Below, one piece after another: positions 24,962 through 34,451 of a stretch of 64,000 nucleotides of DNA. The stretch is from the NCBI GenBank assembly GCA_963734625.1, contig CAVTHW010000022.1:186001-250000 (forward strand). Direction: 5' to 3'. A program made the translations under genes and the position numbers. The DNA is from CAVTHW01 sp963734625 (GTDB lineage Bacteria > Acidobacteriota > Terriglobia > Bryobacterales > Bryobacteraceae). The notes under the pieces were generated by a model that saw nothing but the letters and a program-made list of their open reading frames with translations, did not search any database and was not told the origin of the DNA. How positions within the stretch are numbered: position 1 is the first letter of the stretch; each line of letters opens with the position of its first letter.

Positions 24962-26290
24962 TCACAAATTCTTGAACACTCTTCCCCGATGTTCGTAGCT
25001 TTCGAATTGATCGAAGCTCGCGCAGGCGGGCGCCAGCAGTACGGTGTCGCCGGGCGCTGCCTGCCCGAACGCCGTCGCGACCGCCTTCTCCAGCGTGCCG
25101 CACTCGATCAGCGGCGCGGTCCCCTTCAATTGGGCCGCGATGAGCGGCGTGGCCGCTCCGATCAGTAGCGCTGCCCGGGCTTTGGCCGCCAGCGGGGCGC
25201 CCAGCGGCGAGTAATCGCTGCCCTTGTCCTTCCCGCCCAGGATGACCCACAGCCCGCCCGCGAACGCCTCGACGGCCTTGAGCGTCGAGTCCACGTTGGT
25301 CGCCTTCGAGTCGTTGTAGAAATCCACCCCGCGCACCGTTCGCACGAACTCGAGCCGGTGCTCGACGGCGCGGAACGTCCGGATTGCCGCCGCGATTGCA
25401 TCCAGCGGGGCTCCGGCCTCGTGCGCCGCCGCCGCCGCCGCCATGACGTTCTCGATGTTGTGCCGTCCCTTCAGCGGAATTTCGCCGGCGTCAAGCAGGA
25501 GGCGGCCTTCGTAGAGCAGGCGGTTGCCATCCAGCCAGATGCCGGGCCTCGCGGCTCGGGCCAGGCTGAACCAGAACGCACGGCCGCGGGCGTGAGCCGC
25601 ATAGCTGGCCGCTACCTGGTCGTCGGCGTTCAGCACGGCGCAGTCGCCCGATTCCTGGGTTTCGAACAGGCGGCCCTTGGCGGCGGCGTAGGCCTGAAAG
25701 GTGTGGTGCCGGTCCAGGTGGTCCTGCGTCACGTTCAGCGCGACGCCCACGCGGGCGCGAAAGCGCTCCACGGTTTCCAGTTGGAAGCTCGACAGTTCCA
25801 GCACGTTCCACTGGCCCGGCCGCGAGGTTGCGACCATGGTCGCGGCGGCCGCCGTGCCGATGTTGCCGCCCACCTGCGCCGGGATCCCGCACTCCCGCAG
25901 AATGTGCCCTACCAGAGCGGTGGTCGTCGTCTTTCCGTTCGATCCGGTGATGCCGATCGTCTCCCCTTGCAGGAAGAATCCCGCCAGCTCAATTTCTCCG
26001 ATGACGTGGATGCCCTTGCGGCGGGCCCGCTCCAACACCTCCAGGTCCGCCGGCACGCCGGGGGAGATCACGATCCAATCCGCGTCCTCCAGCGCCTCCC
26101 AGGATTGTGGCCTGAATTCCACGTCGAGGCGCTCCAGGGTTGCCACCGCCCCCGGTATCTGGGCTGCGGGCCGCGAGTCGCAGGCGCGCACATCCGCGCC
26201 CTTTTGGGCCAGCAGGTCAATGGCGGCCAAACCCGACTTGCCCAGCCCTACGACGACAGCCTTTGCTCCTTTGAAATCCAACGCCTTCAC
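24962..26290 (-). CDS. murD: UDP-N-acetylmuramoyl-L-alanine--D-glutamate ligase MurD
   Basis: A 442-residue ligase adding D-Glu. The Rossmann-like N-terminal VVVGLGKSGLAAI, the ATP loop GITGSNGKTTTTAL near residue 115, NVTQDHLDRH and the C-terminal FYNDSKATNVDST motif are present. The chosen GTG at 26290 overlaps the mraY stop as GTGA; the frame is open further upstream, but that part lies inside mraY. Full length for the family. Confidence 0.96.
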   Translation of the reverse strand: MKALDFKGAKAVVVGLGKSGLAAIDLLAQKGADVRACDSRPAAQIPGAVATLERLDVEFRPQSWEALEDADWIVISPGVPADLEVLERARRKGIHVIGEIELAGFFLQGETIGITGSNGKTTTTALVGHILRECGIPAQVGGNIGTAAAATMVATSRPGQWNVLELSSFQLETVERFRARVGVALNVTQDHLDRHHTFQAYAAAKGRLFETQESGDCAVLNADDQVAASYAAHARGRAFWFSLARAARPGIWLDGNRLLYEGRLLLDAGEIPLKGRHNIENVMAAAAAAHEAGAPLDAIAAAIRTFRAVEHRLEFVRTVRGVDFYNDSKATNVDSTLKAVEAFAGGLWVILGGKDKGSDYSPLGAPLAAKARAALLIGAATPLIAAQLKGTAPLIECGTLEKAVATAFGQAAPGDTVLLAPACASFDQFESYEHRGRVFKNL

Positions 26291-27423
26291 CTCAGCTTCA
26301 GCGTGCTCAGGGCCAGCAGCGCCAGCACCAGCCCGGCAATCCAAAAGCGCACGATGATCTTCGATTCCTTCCAGCCCAGCGCCTCGAAATGATGATGCAG
26401 CGGCGCCATTTTGAAGATGCGCTTGCCGCCGCGCAGCTTGTAGCTGCCTACCTGGAGGATCACTGACAGGGCTTCCAGCACGAAAACGCCTCCGATGAAC
26501 AGCAGCAGGATCTCCTGCTTGATGAGCACCGCCACGGTGGCCATGGCGGCGCCCAGCGACAGCGATCCGACATCGCCCATGAAGATGTCGGCCGGGTGTG
26601 CGTTGTACCAGAGGAAGCCCAGCGACGCCCCGGTCATGGCGCCGCAGAAAATCGTGAGCTCGGAAGCGCCGGGCAGCCTCACCAGGTCGAGATAGGCCGC
26701 AAACTGCGCGTGGCTGCTGACGTAGGTGAGGATCGTCATGGCGCCCGACGAGACGATCATCAACCCGATGGCCAGCCCGTCCAGCCCGTCGGTCAGGTTC
26801 ACGGCGTTGGCCGAGCCCGCGATCACCACGATCAGGAAGCCGAAGAATGCCACGAACGCCAGCGGATAGGTTAGTGGGCTGGTCAGGAATCGGTCGATCA
26901 GCATGTCCGGCTTAAGCTGCTTGAAGAACGGCACGTTCATGCCGGTCGAGTACAGCCCCTTGGCGTGCAAAATCAGCAGGAGCAGACCGACCAGCAGCGC
27001 TCCGGCGACCTGGAGCAGAAACTTCTTCCTTCCGCTTAACCCCAGATTGCGCCGCTGCTTAACCTTGGAGAAATCGTCCCAGAAGCCGATGGCGCCGAAG
27101 GTCACCATCCCGAACATGGCCACCCAAATATACGGGTTCGTAAGATTAGCCCACAGCAGGGTAGGGACCACGATTGCCACCAGAATCAGCACGCCTCCCA
27201 TGGTGGGAGTGCCGGCCTTCTGCTGGTGCGACTGCGGACCTTCCTCCCGAATGTGCTGGCCGATCTGTAGCTGGCGAAGCTTTTGGATCAGCCAGGGACC
27301 AAGCACGGCGCACAGCAGCAACGCGGTCAAGCTCGCGAAAGCCGTGCGAAAGGTGACGTAGCGAAACAGAGGGAACGGGAAGAATCGCGGATAGAGCTGT
27401 TCGTAGAGTAACCAATAAAGCAT
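26287..27423 (-). CDS. mraY: Phospho-MurNAc-pentapeptide translocase MraY
   Basis: A 378-residue membrane enzyme with ten helices that moves phospho-MurNAc-pentapeptide to undecaprenyl phosphate, giving lipid I. Conserved features seen are PTMGGVLIL near residue 75, DDFSKVKQRRNLGLSGRKK, NAVNLTDGLDGLA and LHHHFEALGWKESKIIVRFW near the end, including the catalytic Asp residues and the HHH motif. It starts 6 bp after murF. Confidence 0.97.
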   Translation of the reverse strand: MLYWLLYEQLYPRFFPFPLFRYVTFRTAFASLTALLLCAVLGPWLIQKLRQLQIGQHIREEGPQSHQQKAGTPTMGGVLILVAIVVPTLLWANLTNPYIWVAMFGMVTFGAIGFWDDFSKVKQRRNLGLSGRKKFLLQVAGALLVGLLLLILHAKGLYSTGMNVPFFKQLKPDMLIDRFLTSPLTYPLAFVAFFGFLIVVIAGSANAVNLTDGLDGLAIGLMIVSSGAMTILTYVSSHAQFAAYLDLVRLPGASELTIFCGAMTGASLGFLWYNAHPADIFMGDVGSLSLGAAMATVAVLIKQEILLLFIGGVFVLEALSVILQVGSYKLRGGKRIFKMAPLHHHFEALGWKESKIIVRFWIAGLVLALLALSTLKLR

Positions 27424-27429
27424 GCCAAC

Positions 27430-28776
27430 CTACTTCGTGAAACTTTCAAGCGCCTTCTCGACCTGAGTTCCGCGCGAACCCTTGAACAGAATGGCGTCCC
27501 CGTCGCGAACCTCTCCGCGCACAAACTCGCCGGCCCGGCCGGGATCTTCAAAGAAAACCGCGGCGCCGCGCGGCATGCCCGCCCGGATGGCCTCGTCCAC
27601 CATGTGGCCCGCGTCCCCCCGGACGCCGACGAGCAGGTCGATCCCCCTGGCGACGGCATGGCGGCCCACTTCGCGGTGTAGGGACTCGGACCAGCGCCCC
27701 AATTCCAGCATCTCCCCCAGCACGGCGATCCGGCGGCGAGCCGGAGCCTCCCGCATCTGATCCAGCATGCGCATGGCCGCTTCCGGGTTGGAGTTGTAGC
27801 AATCATCCAGGATGGTAACGCCGCGGTGCACGAATCGCCGGCCCCGCATCCGGCCCGATTCCATAGACCGGACGGCCTCCGTGAGCCGCCCGAGCTCGAT
27901 GCCAAACACGCGCGCCACGGCCAGTCCCGCCAACAGGTTCATGACCCCGTGCGCCCCAGTCATGGGGCTCTCCAGCCAGAGCGAGCCATCCACTCGAAAA
28001 CGGACGCCGTCCGGCCGGTATTCGACTTCGTCGGCGCGAACGCCGGCTTCTGCCGACAACCCGAAGGTGATGCTGCGGCCGGGGTGGATCTCGCGGAACG
28101 CCGCCACGCGCGGATCATCCGCGTTGAGCACGGCCACGCCGTCCGGCGGCAGCGACTCGATGAGCTCGCGCTTAGCCAGCGCCACTTCCTCGATGGAACT
28201 GAAGAATTCGACGTGGGCGTGGCCGACGTTGGTCACTACGCCGATGTCCGGCCGCGCGATGCCAGCCAGTTGGCGGATCTCGCCGGCGTGGTTCATTCCG
28301 ATCTCAAGCGCCGCCGCCCGCGCCTCTGGTGGAAGGCGCAGAATCGATAGCGGCAGCCCGGCGTGATTATTCAGGTTTCCGGCCGACTTGCCCACCGGCA
28401 GGGCCACGCTCAGCAGGCTGGCGATGATCTCCTTGGTGGTCGTCTTGCCGGCGCTGCCGGTCACCGCTATCACCGAACCGCCCCACTTCCGGCGCGCCCA
28501 TGCGGCCAGGTTCTGCAACCCCTCCAGCGTGTCCCGCACCTTCAGCCACGGCCCCGCGCCGTCAAGCTGGCGGTCGACGACGGCGGCGACGGCGCCCTTG
28601 CCGAGAACCTCTCTGGCGAAGGCGTGGCCGTCGTGGTTCGGCCCCATCAAAGCGAAGAACAGGTCGCCGGGGGCCACCGTGCGCGAGTCAATGCTCCAGC
28701 CGGTGACGAGGGAGGTGGGCGCAGCCGCCGCTTCCGCGCCGATCGCCGCCGCCACCTCGGAAAGCCCAAACCTCAT
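27430..28776 (-). CDS. murF: UDP-MurNAc-tripeptide--D-alanyl-D-alanine ligase MurF
   Basis: A 448-residue ligase adding D-Ala-D-Ala. The ATP loop TGSAGKTTTKEII is near residue 107, followed by NLNNHAGLPLSIL, the central NVGHAHVEFF and the C-terminal DDCYNSNPEAAMRML. Its ATG overlaps the murE stop as ATGA. Full length. No ddl gene is present in this cluster, so D-Ala-D-Ala is made elsewhere. Confidence 0.97.
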   Translation of the reverse strand: MRFGLSEVAAAIGAEAAAAPTSLVTGWSIDSRTVAPGDLFFALMGPNHDGHAFAREVLGKGAVAAVVDRQLDGAGPWLKVRDTLEGLQNLAAWARRKWGGSVIAVTGSAGKTTTKEIIASLLSVALPVGKSAGNLNNHAGLPLSILRLPPEARAAALEIGMNHAGEIRQLAGIARPDIGVVTNVGHAHVEFFSSIEEVALAKRELIESLPPDGVAVLNADDPRVAAFREIHPGRSITFGLSAEAGVRADEVEYRPDGVRFRVDGSLWLESPMTGAHGVMNLLAGLAVARVFGIELGRLTEAVRSMESGRMRGRRFVHRGVTILDDCYNSNPEAAMRMLDQMREAPARRRIAVLGEMLELGRWSESLHREVGRHAVARGIDLLVGVRGDAGHMVDEAIRAGMPRGAAVFFEDPGRAGEFVRGEVRDGDAILFKGSRGTQVEKALESFTK

Positions 28777-30260
28777 TTATCCTCCCGGCGGTAGCCGAAG
28801 CCGCGCAGGATCTTGCGGACCACTTCGCGATCGTCGAAGTCGATGGTTCGGTCCTTGAGAATCTGGTAGGTCTCGTGGCCCTTGCCGGCCACCAGGACGA
28901 AGTCGCCCTGCCCGGCTTCCTTCAAGGCCAGAAGAATGGCTTTCGTGCGGTCCGGTTCGGAGATGTAAGGCACATCGAAGCGCTGCAAGCCGACCATGGC
29001 GTCGTTCATGATCGCCAGGGGATCCTCCGAGCGCGGGTTGTCGGACGTGAGCACGACGAAGTCGCTCAGTTCGGCCGCCGCCGCGCCCATCAGGGGCCGC
29101 TTCGTTCGGTCCCGGTCTCCGCCGCAGCCGAACACGGTGATGATGCGCTTCGGGGAAAGTTCACGCGCGGCCCGAATGACGTTCGCCAGCGCGTCGTCGG
29201 TGTGCGCGTAATCCACTACGACGGTGAACGGCTGTCCTTCATCCACCCGCTCAAAGCGGCCCGGCACCGCCCGGCACTGCTCGATGCCGCCGGCGATCGT
29301 CTCCAGGTCCAGCCCATAGCTGAGGCCGGCGCAGCAAGCCGCCAGGATGTTGTACACGTTCATCTTGCCCGCCAGGGAAGACCGGACCGGAATCGCCCCG
29401 CCCGGCGTCTGCAATTCGAATTGCAGACCCTCGGCCGTGGCCTGAACCCGGGCGGCGCGCACATCCGCTTTCTTCTCCAGGCCATAGGCCAGCCGGCGCG
29501 TTTCCGGGGAGAGACGCAGTTCGCGGCCGTGAGCATCGTCCACGTTTACGGCGGCCACGCTGGGGGGCGGCCCGCCGCAACCCGTGAAAAGCAACTGCTT
29601 GGCGGCGAAGTACTCCTCCATGGTGTGGTGGAAGTCCAGGTGGTCTCTGGTCAGGTTCGTGAATAGAGCCGTGTGGAACCGGATGCCGTAGACCCTTCCC
29701 AGCGCGAGCGCGTGAGAAGATACCTCCATTGTAACGTGCGTTCCGCCCTGCCGCTCCAGATCCGCGAAGATGCGGTACAAGTCGAGCGATTCCGGCGTCG
29801 TATTCGGCGCGTGCCGAATCTCGCCGGCCACTTGATACTGGATGGTGCCCACCAGCGCGGTGGTCTTGCCCGCCGCCTGAAGGATCGAGTCCACCAGATA
29901 GGCGGAGGTCGTCTTCCCGTTGGTCCCGGTGATGCCCGTCAAACCCAGGCGTTCGTCGGGCTCATTGTAGAAGTTGCGCGACGCCAGGGCCAGCGCCTCG
30001 CGCCCGTGTGGGACCTCGATCCATCGCCCGCTGAAGCCCTCCGGCCTGGCAAGTTCGCTCACGACCGCGCAGGCCCCGCGCTCGACAGCTTCCCGCGCGA
30101 AGTCGCGGCCGTCGGCCCGCTTGCCCTGAAACGCGAAAAACAGCGTGTTTCCGCGGACCCGGCGGGAGTCGTACTCCAGGCTCTCGACGGGAACATCGGC
30201 GAGAGGTTGGGGAAGCTGGGTCCGCAGCCGCACCCCGGCCAGGATTTGACTAAGGTTCAT
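28773..30260 (-). CDS. murE: UDP-MurNAc-L-Ala-D-Glu--meso-diaminopimelate ligase MurE
   Basis: A 495-residue ligase adding the third amino acid of the stem peptide. The ATP loop GITGTNGKTTSAYL is near residue 110, followed by TTPESLDLY. The substrate-selecting motif is DNPRSEDP, the form associated with meso-diaminopimelate rather than lysine, so the peptidoglycan is predicted to be DAP type. It follows ftsI by 6 bp. Confidence 0.97.
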   Translation of the reverse strand: MNLSQILAGVRLRTQLPQPLADVPVESLEYDSRRVRGNTLFFAFQGKRADGRDFAREAVERGACAVVSELARPEGFSGRWIEVPHGREALALASRNFYNEPDERLGLTGITGTNGKTTSAYLVDSILQAAGKTTALVGTIQYQVAGEIRHAPNTTPESLDLYRIFADLERQGGTHVTMEVSSHALALGRVYGIRFHTALFTNLTRDHLDFHHTMEEYFAAKQLLFTGCGGPPPSVAAVNVDDAHGRELRLSPETRRLAYGLEKKADVRAARVQATAEGLQFELQTPGGAIPVRSSLAGKMNVYNILAACCAGLSYGLDLETIAGGIEQCRAVPGRFERVDEGQPFTVVVDYAHTDDALANVIRAARELSPKRIITVFGCGGDRDRTKRPLMGAAAAELSDFVVLTSDNPRSEDPLAIMNDAMVGLQRFDVPYISEPDRTKAILLALKEAGQGDFVLVAGKGHETYQILKDRTIDFDDREVVRKILRGFGYRREDK

Positions 30261-30266
30261 TCTTCA

Positions 30267-32271
30267 CTACCGCGCAAACTGTATCCGAACCCGTTCGCCA
30301 CGCGGCAGGATGTTTCCGGCCGAAGGCGCCTGTGAGCGGGCAATGCCGCTTCCCATCAGTTCCACGGGCAATCCCAGCTCGGCCGATTCCTCCAGGACCG
30401 ATCGCATCGTCTTACCGGAGAAGTTCGGAACCGTCGGCCCCCACAGCTCCAGCGGCGCCCCGCGATCGGGGATCCCCGGCTTCGAGAGCGCGACAACCGG
30501 GGATCCCAGATCGGCGATAGCCAGGTCCGCGAATTGGGCCGGCTGAGCTTCCCGAGGGGGAGGACCATCGGGAAGATCCTTGGGAACGTTGAGCAGGCGG
30601 AGGGCCGCCGTCGCCACCTCACGAAAGACCGGCGCGGCCGCGACGCCGCCAAACACTGACGCGCCGTTTATGGTCACTACCACGACGATCGCTGGATTGG
30701 CCACCGGGGCAAAGCCCGCAAAGGAAGCATTGTAGAGGTGCGTATAGCAGGCGCAGGCGGGGTCGAAGATCTGGGCTGACCCGGTCTTGCCGCCCGCCGT
30801 GTATCCTCTCAGCCGCGCCTGGGTCCCTGTGCCGTGCAGGACCACTCCCTCCATCATCTGGCGCATGGTGATCGCGGTTTCGGGCTGCAACACGCGTTGG
30901 GGTGGCGTGACCGGCTCAAGCTCGGGCTTTTCGCCCGGCCGCTGGCGGCTGAGGATCAGCCGCGGCTTAACCAGCAGCCCGCCATTGGCAATGACCGACA
31001 CGGCCCGAGCCAACTGCACCGTGGTCGTGCTGACTTCGTGGCCCATCGACACGGAACCTATGGAGGTGCGGCCCCAATTTTTCAAGTCGCGCACTTTTCC
31101 CTGGGACTCGGCGGGCAGCGGCAGTCCCGTCGTCTGGCCGAATCCGAAACGGCGGACATAATCCAGAAGGTTCTTCGATCCGACCTTCAGGCCGATTTGG
31201 ATCGCGCCGATGTTGCTGCTCTTCGCCAGCACCTCGGACATGGGCAGGGCGCTGTAAGGGTGGGTGTCGTGAATCACCCTTCCGAAGAGATTGAGCTGGC
31301 CGTTGCCGCAGTTGATCACCGTGTCGGGACGCACATCCGTGGTTTCGAGCGCCGCCGATAGGGTGATAATCTTGAACACCGATCCCGGCTCGAAGGGCAC
31401 GGAGACGGCTTCGTTAGCCCTGTCTTGCAGGTCCTGTTCGGAAGCGGCCGGGCGGCCGGCGTCGAAGAATGGGTAACTGGCCAGCGCCAGGATGTCGCCG
31501 GTGACCGGGTTCATCGCCACGACGCTGCCGGTCCGGCTGTGGCTGTCCTGAACCGCCTTGGCCAGTTCCCGCTCGGCGACGTGCTGCACTCGCTCGTCGA
31601 TGGTCAGCGTCAGGTCTTTGCCGGCCAGGGGCGGGCGCTGAAGTTGAGACCCCACGCCGCGCTGGTTGACGTCTCTGGTCAAGCGCTCGTGGCCGGACCG
31701 CCCTTGGAGTTCTTTGTCGAGGCTCTGCTCGAGGCCGGCATTGCCCCTTTCCTGGTGGTCCACTCCACCCACCAGGTGCGACGCCAGCGATCCATTGGGA
31801 TAGGCCCGCAGGCTCTCCCGCCGGAAATCGATCCAGCTCCTGGGACGGTTTCATGGCCCGCAGACGCTGCACCTCGCTCGGGTCGGCCTTCCGCTTCACC
31901 CACAGAAAACCGCGGTTCTCTTTTGCCGCCGCCGTCAGACGGGCTTCCCATTCGGCGCGGTCCACACCGAGCACGCGCGCCAGGATTCCGGCCGCGATTT
32001 TCGGCGCGGGGGCTTGCAGCGGATTCACCGCCACCGAGTCGACCGGCACGCTCAGCGCCAGCGGACGCCCCAGGCGGTCATGGATGCTGCCGCGCGGCGC
32101 CGGAATCTCGACCACCTTGCTGGCTTGATTCTCGGATCTCTTGCGGTAGTCCTGGTGGTGGAAGACCTGAAGGTAAACCAGTTTGCCGGCGATCAGCGCC
32201 ACCCAGACAATGGCCGCAATCACCAGCCAGGTTGCGCGCTCCGTAGCCCGTGCTTGCGCCCTCGACCTCAT
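30267..32271 (-). CDS. ftsI: Class B penicillin-binding protein FtsI (PBP3), PASTA domain, frameshifted
   Basis: The septal transpeptidase, about 667 residues if one frame change is corrected. The upstream frame (from 32271) has the membrane anchor ATWLVIAAIVWVALIAGKLVYL and the dimerisation region with PRGSIHDRLGRPLA. At about 31840-31855 coding moves to the next frame, continuing SWIDFRRESLRAYPNGSLASHLVGGVD. Active-site motifs are SVFK, SSN and KTGS. The C-terminus (VPNFSGKTMRSVLEESAELG...) is a PASTA domain. One extra base in the AAACCGTCCC stretch would explain the break. Essential gene, so assembly error is likely. Confidence 0.93.
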
Positions 32272-32295
32272 CCCCCTGCTCCGTCGCCGCGGCCC

Positions 32296-32787
32296 TTACT
32301 TCGCCGGGACGTTGAGGGCCAGCGCGCCGTCGGCCTTGGGCTGGAGGAACACCACTTGTTCGGGCCCGGGGTCGACGAACTGCTGGGTCCGCGCCAGCTC
32401 TTCAAGCCTCTCCGGACTCAGCAGTTGCGCTTCCTGCACCTCGAGCGCCGAGCGCTGGGCCAGCAGTTTCTGCTGGTCCACCTTGAGGGCCTCGATCTGG
32501 TAGCCCGCCAGCCGCTGGTAGGCGCTGGGCCACAACAGCGCGGTCAGAACCAGAGTGCCGGCGCAGGTGGTGGCAATCCACCGCCAGCACCGGGCGCTGG
32601 CCCGCGGGTCCGCCTGCCGGACCACGCTGGAGTTATCGATCGCCTTGCGGTAGAAGTAGATCCGCTCGTTGGGAAATGGCCGTAGCCGGCGCGGATCGGC
32701 CCTTTCCGGGCGGTCCGCGCGCCGCGTGTCTTCCCACATCCCGGCTTCCGCTTCTAGTCTTCCGTACAACCCTGCCTGTGTGGCCAT
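32296..32787 (-). CDS. ftsL: FtsL-like septum formation protein
   Basis: A 163-residue bitopic protein between rsmH and ftsI, the fixed place of ftsL. A cytoplasmic Arg-rich N-terminal part of about 78 residues is followed by one membrane helix (CAGTLVLTALLWPSAY) and a coiled-coil or leucine-zipper-like outer part (YQIEALKVDQQKLLAQRSALEVQEAQLL). Sequence conservation of FtsL is low, so position and topology carry the call. ATG 32787 is chosen; an in-frame upstream ATG at 32814 overlaps rsmH. Confidence 0.82.
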   Translation of the reverse strand: MATQAGLYGRLEAEAGMWEDTRRADRPERADPRRLRPFPNERIYFYRKAIDNSSVVRQADPRASARCWRWIATTCAGTLVLTALLWPSAYQRLAGYQIEALKVDQQKLLAQRSALEVQEAQLLSPERLEELARTQQFVDPGPEQVVFLQPKADGALALNVPAK

Positions 32788-32800
32788 TGTTTGCTCCCCG

Positions 32801-33661
32801 CTACGACATCTCAACGGCGCGCAGCTTCGCGCTGCGCGACGCGGCGTTCAACCCCACTTCTTCCTCCGACGGCCTGACCACGTGCTTGGTCAGGATTCTC
32901 ACCCTGCCCTGCCGGGCGAGCGACTGAAAACTCCGCTTGACCTTCCCGTCTTCCAATGACATGAACGATATGATGACGATGCGCCCACCGCTCTCGACGA
33001 GTTCGGGCGCCGCTTCCAGAAGGCTGTCCAGCTCCGGCTGCTCTTCGTTGACGGCAATCCTCAAAGCCATGAAAGTCTGAGTCGCCGGGTGCAGGCGACC
33101 CGTTCGGGGCGCGGCCCGCTCCACCACACTGGCTAGGTGCAGCGTGCTTCGTATGGGCCGCGCCCGAACGATAGCTCTGGCAATCTTTCGCGACCTCCTT
33201 TCCTGGCCGAGACCAAAAATCAAATCGGCCAGCGCCTTTTCGGCGACTGTATTGACAAGCTCCTCCGCCGTCAGACCCCGGCTGCGATCCATGCGCATGT
33301 CCAAGGCTCCGTCGGTGGAGAAGGAGAAACCCCTTTGGCAGTCCGTCAACTGATAACGGCTGGCGCCCAAATCCGCCAGCAGTCCCGCTACTTTGTCCAC
33401 TCCGCAGGCCGCCAAGGCCGAACCGAGCTCCGAGAACCGGGCCTGCCGGTACGAGATCCGCGCACTCCACTCGGCCGTGTTGCTCGCGGCCAGAGCCAGC
33501 GATTCCGCGTCCCGGTCGCATGCAATCACCCTGCCGCTCTCCAGCCCGCGGGCGATGGCTGCCGTATGGCCCCCCAAGCCCGCCGTGGCGTCCAGGTACA
33601 CGCCGTCCGGTCTCGGCGCCAGATACTCCAGGACAGTCGGCAACATGACGGAGTAGTGCAT
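32801..33661 (-). CDS. rsmH: 16S rRNA (cytosine1402-N4)-methyltransferase RsmH (MraW)
   Basis: A 286-residue SAM-dependent methyltransferase acting on the ribosomal P site. It starts HYSVMLPTVLEYL, with the SAM motif DATAGLGGHTAAI near residue 24, LLADLGASRYQLT near 90 and the C-terminal GGRIVIISFMSLEDG. It is the second gene of the dcw cluster, 6 bp after mraZ, as in most bacteria. Confidence 0.97.
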   Translation of the reverse strand: MHYSVMLPTVLEYLAPRPDGVYLDATAGLGGHTAAIARGLESGRVIACDRDAESLALAASNTAEWSARISYRQARFSELGSALAACGVDKVAGLLADLGASRYQLTDCQRGFSFSTDGALDMRMDRSRGLTAEELVNTVAEKALADLIFGLGQERRSRKIARAIVRARPIRSTLHLASVVERAAPRTGRLHPATQTFMALRIAVNEEQPELDSLLEAAPELVESGGRIVIISFMSLEDGKVKRSFQSLARQGRVRILTKHVVRPSEEEVGLNAASRSAKLRAVEMS

Positions 33662-33667
33662 CGCGCT

Positions 33668-34156
33668 TTACCACTTGAGGCCCTTCCCGCGCTGCCTCTT
33701 GAGCTTGTCCGCCAGGCCCTCGGTGGCCTGTTGGAAGCGATCCTCGAACATCTGCTGGCTGCGGACCTTGATCAAACCCTTGTAGCAATCCACCCGGACC
33801 GGCTGACCCTCCAGGTTCACCTTGCGGCGCAGTTCCTGGTGAATCAACACCCGCCCCTGCTCGTCCATCTCGCAGTCGGCCCCCATGCCGTTGGCGATCA
33901 GGAACAAATCCTCGGTGTCTTCGGGGTCGTCCGTCTGCGTCTCGAAAAAACGTTCCACGTCCCGCCAGACTGCGGTGGGGTAGATGCCGACGGTTTGCAG
34001 ATCCAGGCTGGTGACAAACACCCTCTTCTCGCCGAAACTCTCCACGTAACGCTTGAACGGCGCCGGCAGCTTCAGGCGCCCCTTCTCGTCCACGCTGGCG
34101 GCGTGCGACCCCCTGGGGGGCTCAACCGTGGGCGGCGTATTGGAGAACTCAATCAT
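33668..34156 (-). CDS. mraZ: Transcriptional regulator MraZ
   Basis: A 162-residue protein with two tandem SpoVT/AbrB-like half domains. The first starts VDEKGRLKLPAPFKRYV; the second has CEMDEQGRVLIHQELRRKVNL. The C-terminus is basic. It forms ring-shaped oligomers that bind direct repeats in its own promoter and repress the dcw operon. Exactly such repeats, three GTGG boxes with a 10-bp period, lie 5-30 bp upstream of its ATG. Confidence 0.96.
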   Translation of the reverse strand: MIEFSNTPPTVEPPRGSHAASVDEKGRLKLPAPFKRYVESFGEKRVFVTSLDLQTVGIYPTAVWRDVERFFETQTDDPEDTEDLFLIANGMGADCEMDEQGRVLIHQELRRKVNLEGQPVRVDCYKGLIKVRSQQMFEDRFQQATEGLADKLKRQRGKGLKW

Positions 34157-34160
34157 CTAT

Positions 34161-34220
34161 GACCACTTTGGTCCACTTCGTTCCACAGCCGATTATGTAA
34201 CACTATCGTCGGCTTTGCAA
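34161..34220 (-). promoter_or_regulatory. dcw promoter and MraZ operator
   Basis: On the minus strand: TTGCAA (plus 34215-34220), an exact 17-bp spacer, CATAAT (34192-34197), then three direct repeats GTGG at 34183-34186, 34173-34176 and 34163-34166, spaced exactly 10 bp and embedded in GAAGTGG/CAAAGTGG contexts. The predicted start of transcription (about 34185) falls in the first box, so bound MraZ would block initiation. This matches the direct-repeat operators described for MraZ in other bacteria. Confidence 0.8.
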
Positions 34221-34451
34221 GAATTATTTGCACGGAAGTGCGAGTCTTCTCAATCTGCTAGCGGCACACCACCCCTAGGCGATTTCACCGAGGGCCCGCC
34301 AGAGGTTGGGGTGTAGTGACGACCTGCCAGTTGAATCTGTAAAATGCGTGGCCGTCTCGCGCGGAACCGGTAAAATCCGCTCCCAGGCCCTTTTACTCAC
34401 GACCGGAGGCGCCTAACATTGAAATCAGTTAGGGGAGTCTCGGAGGGGATT

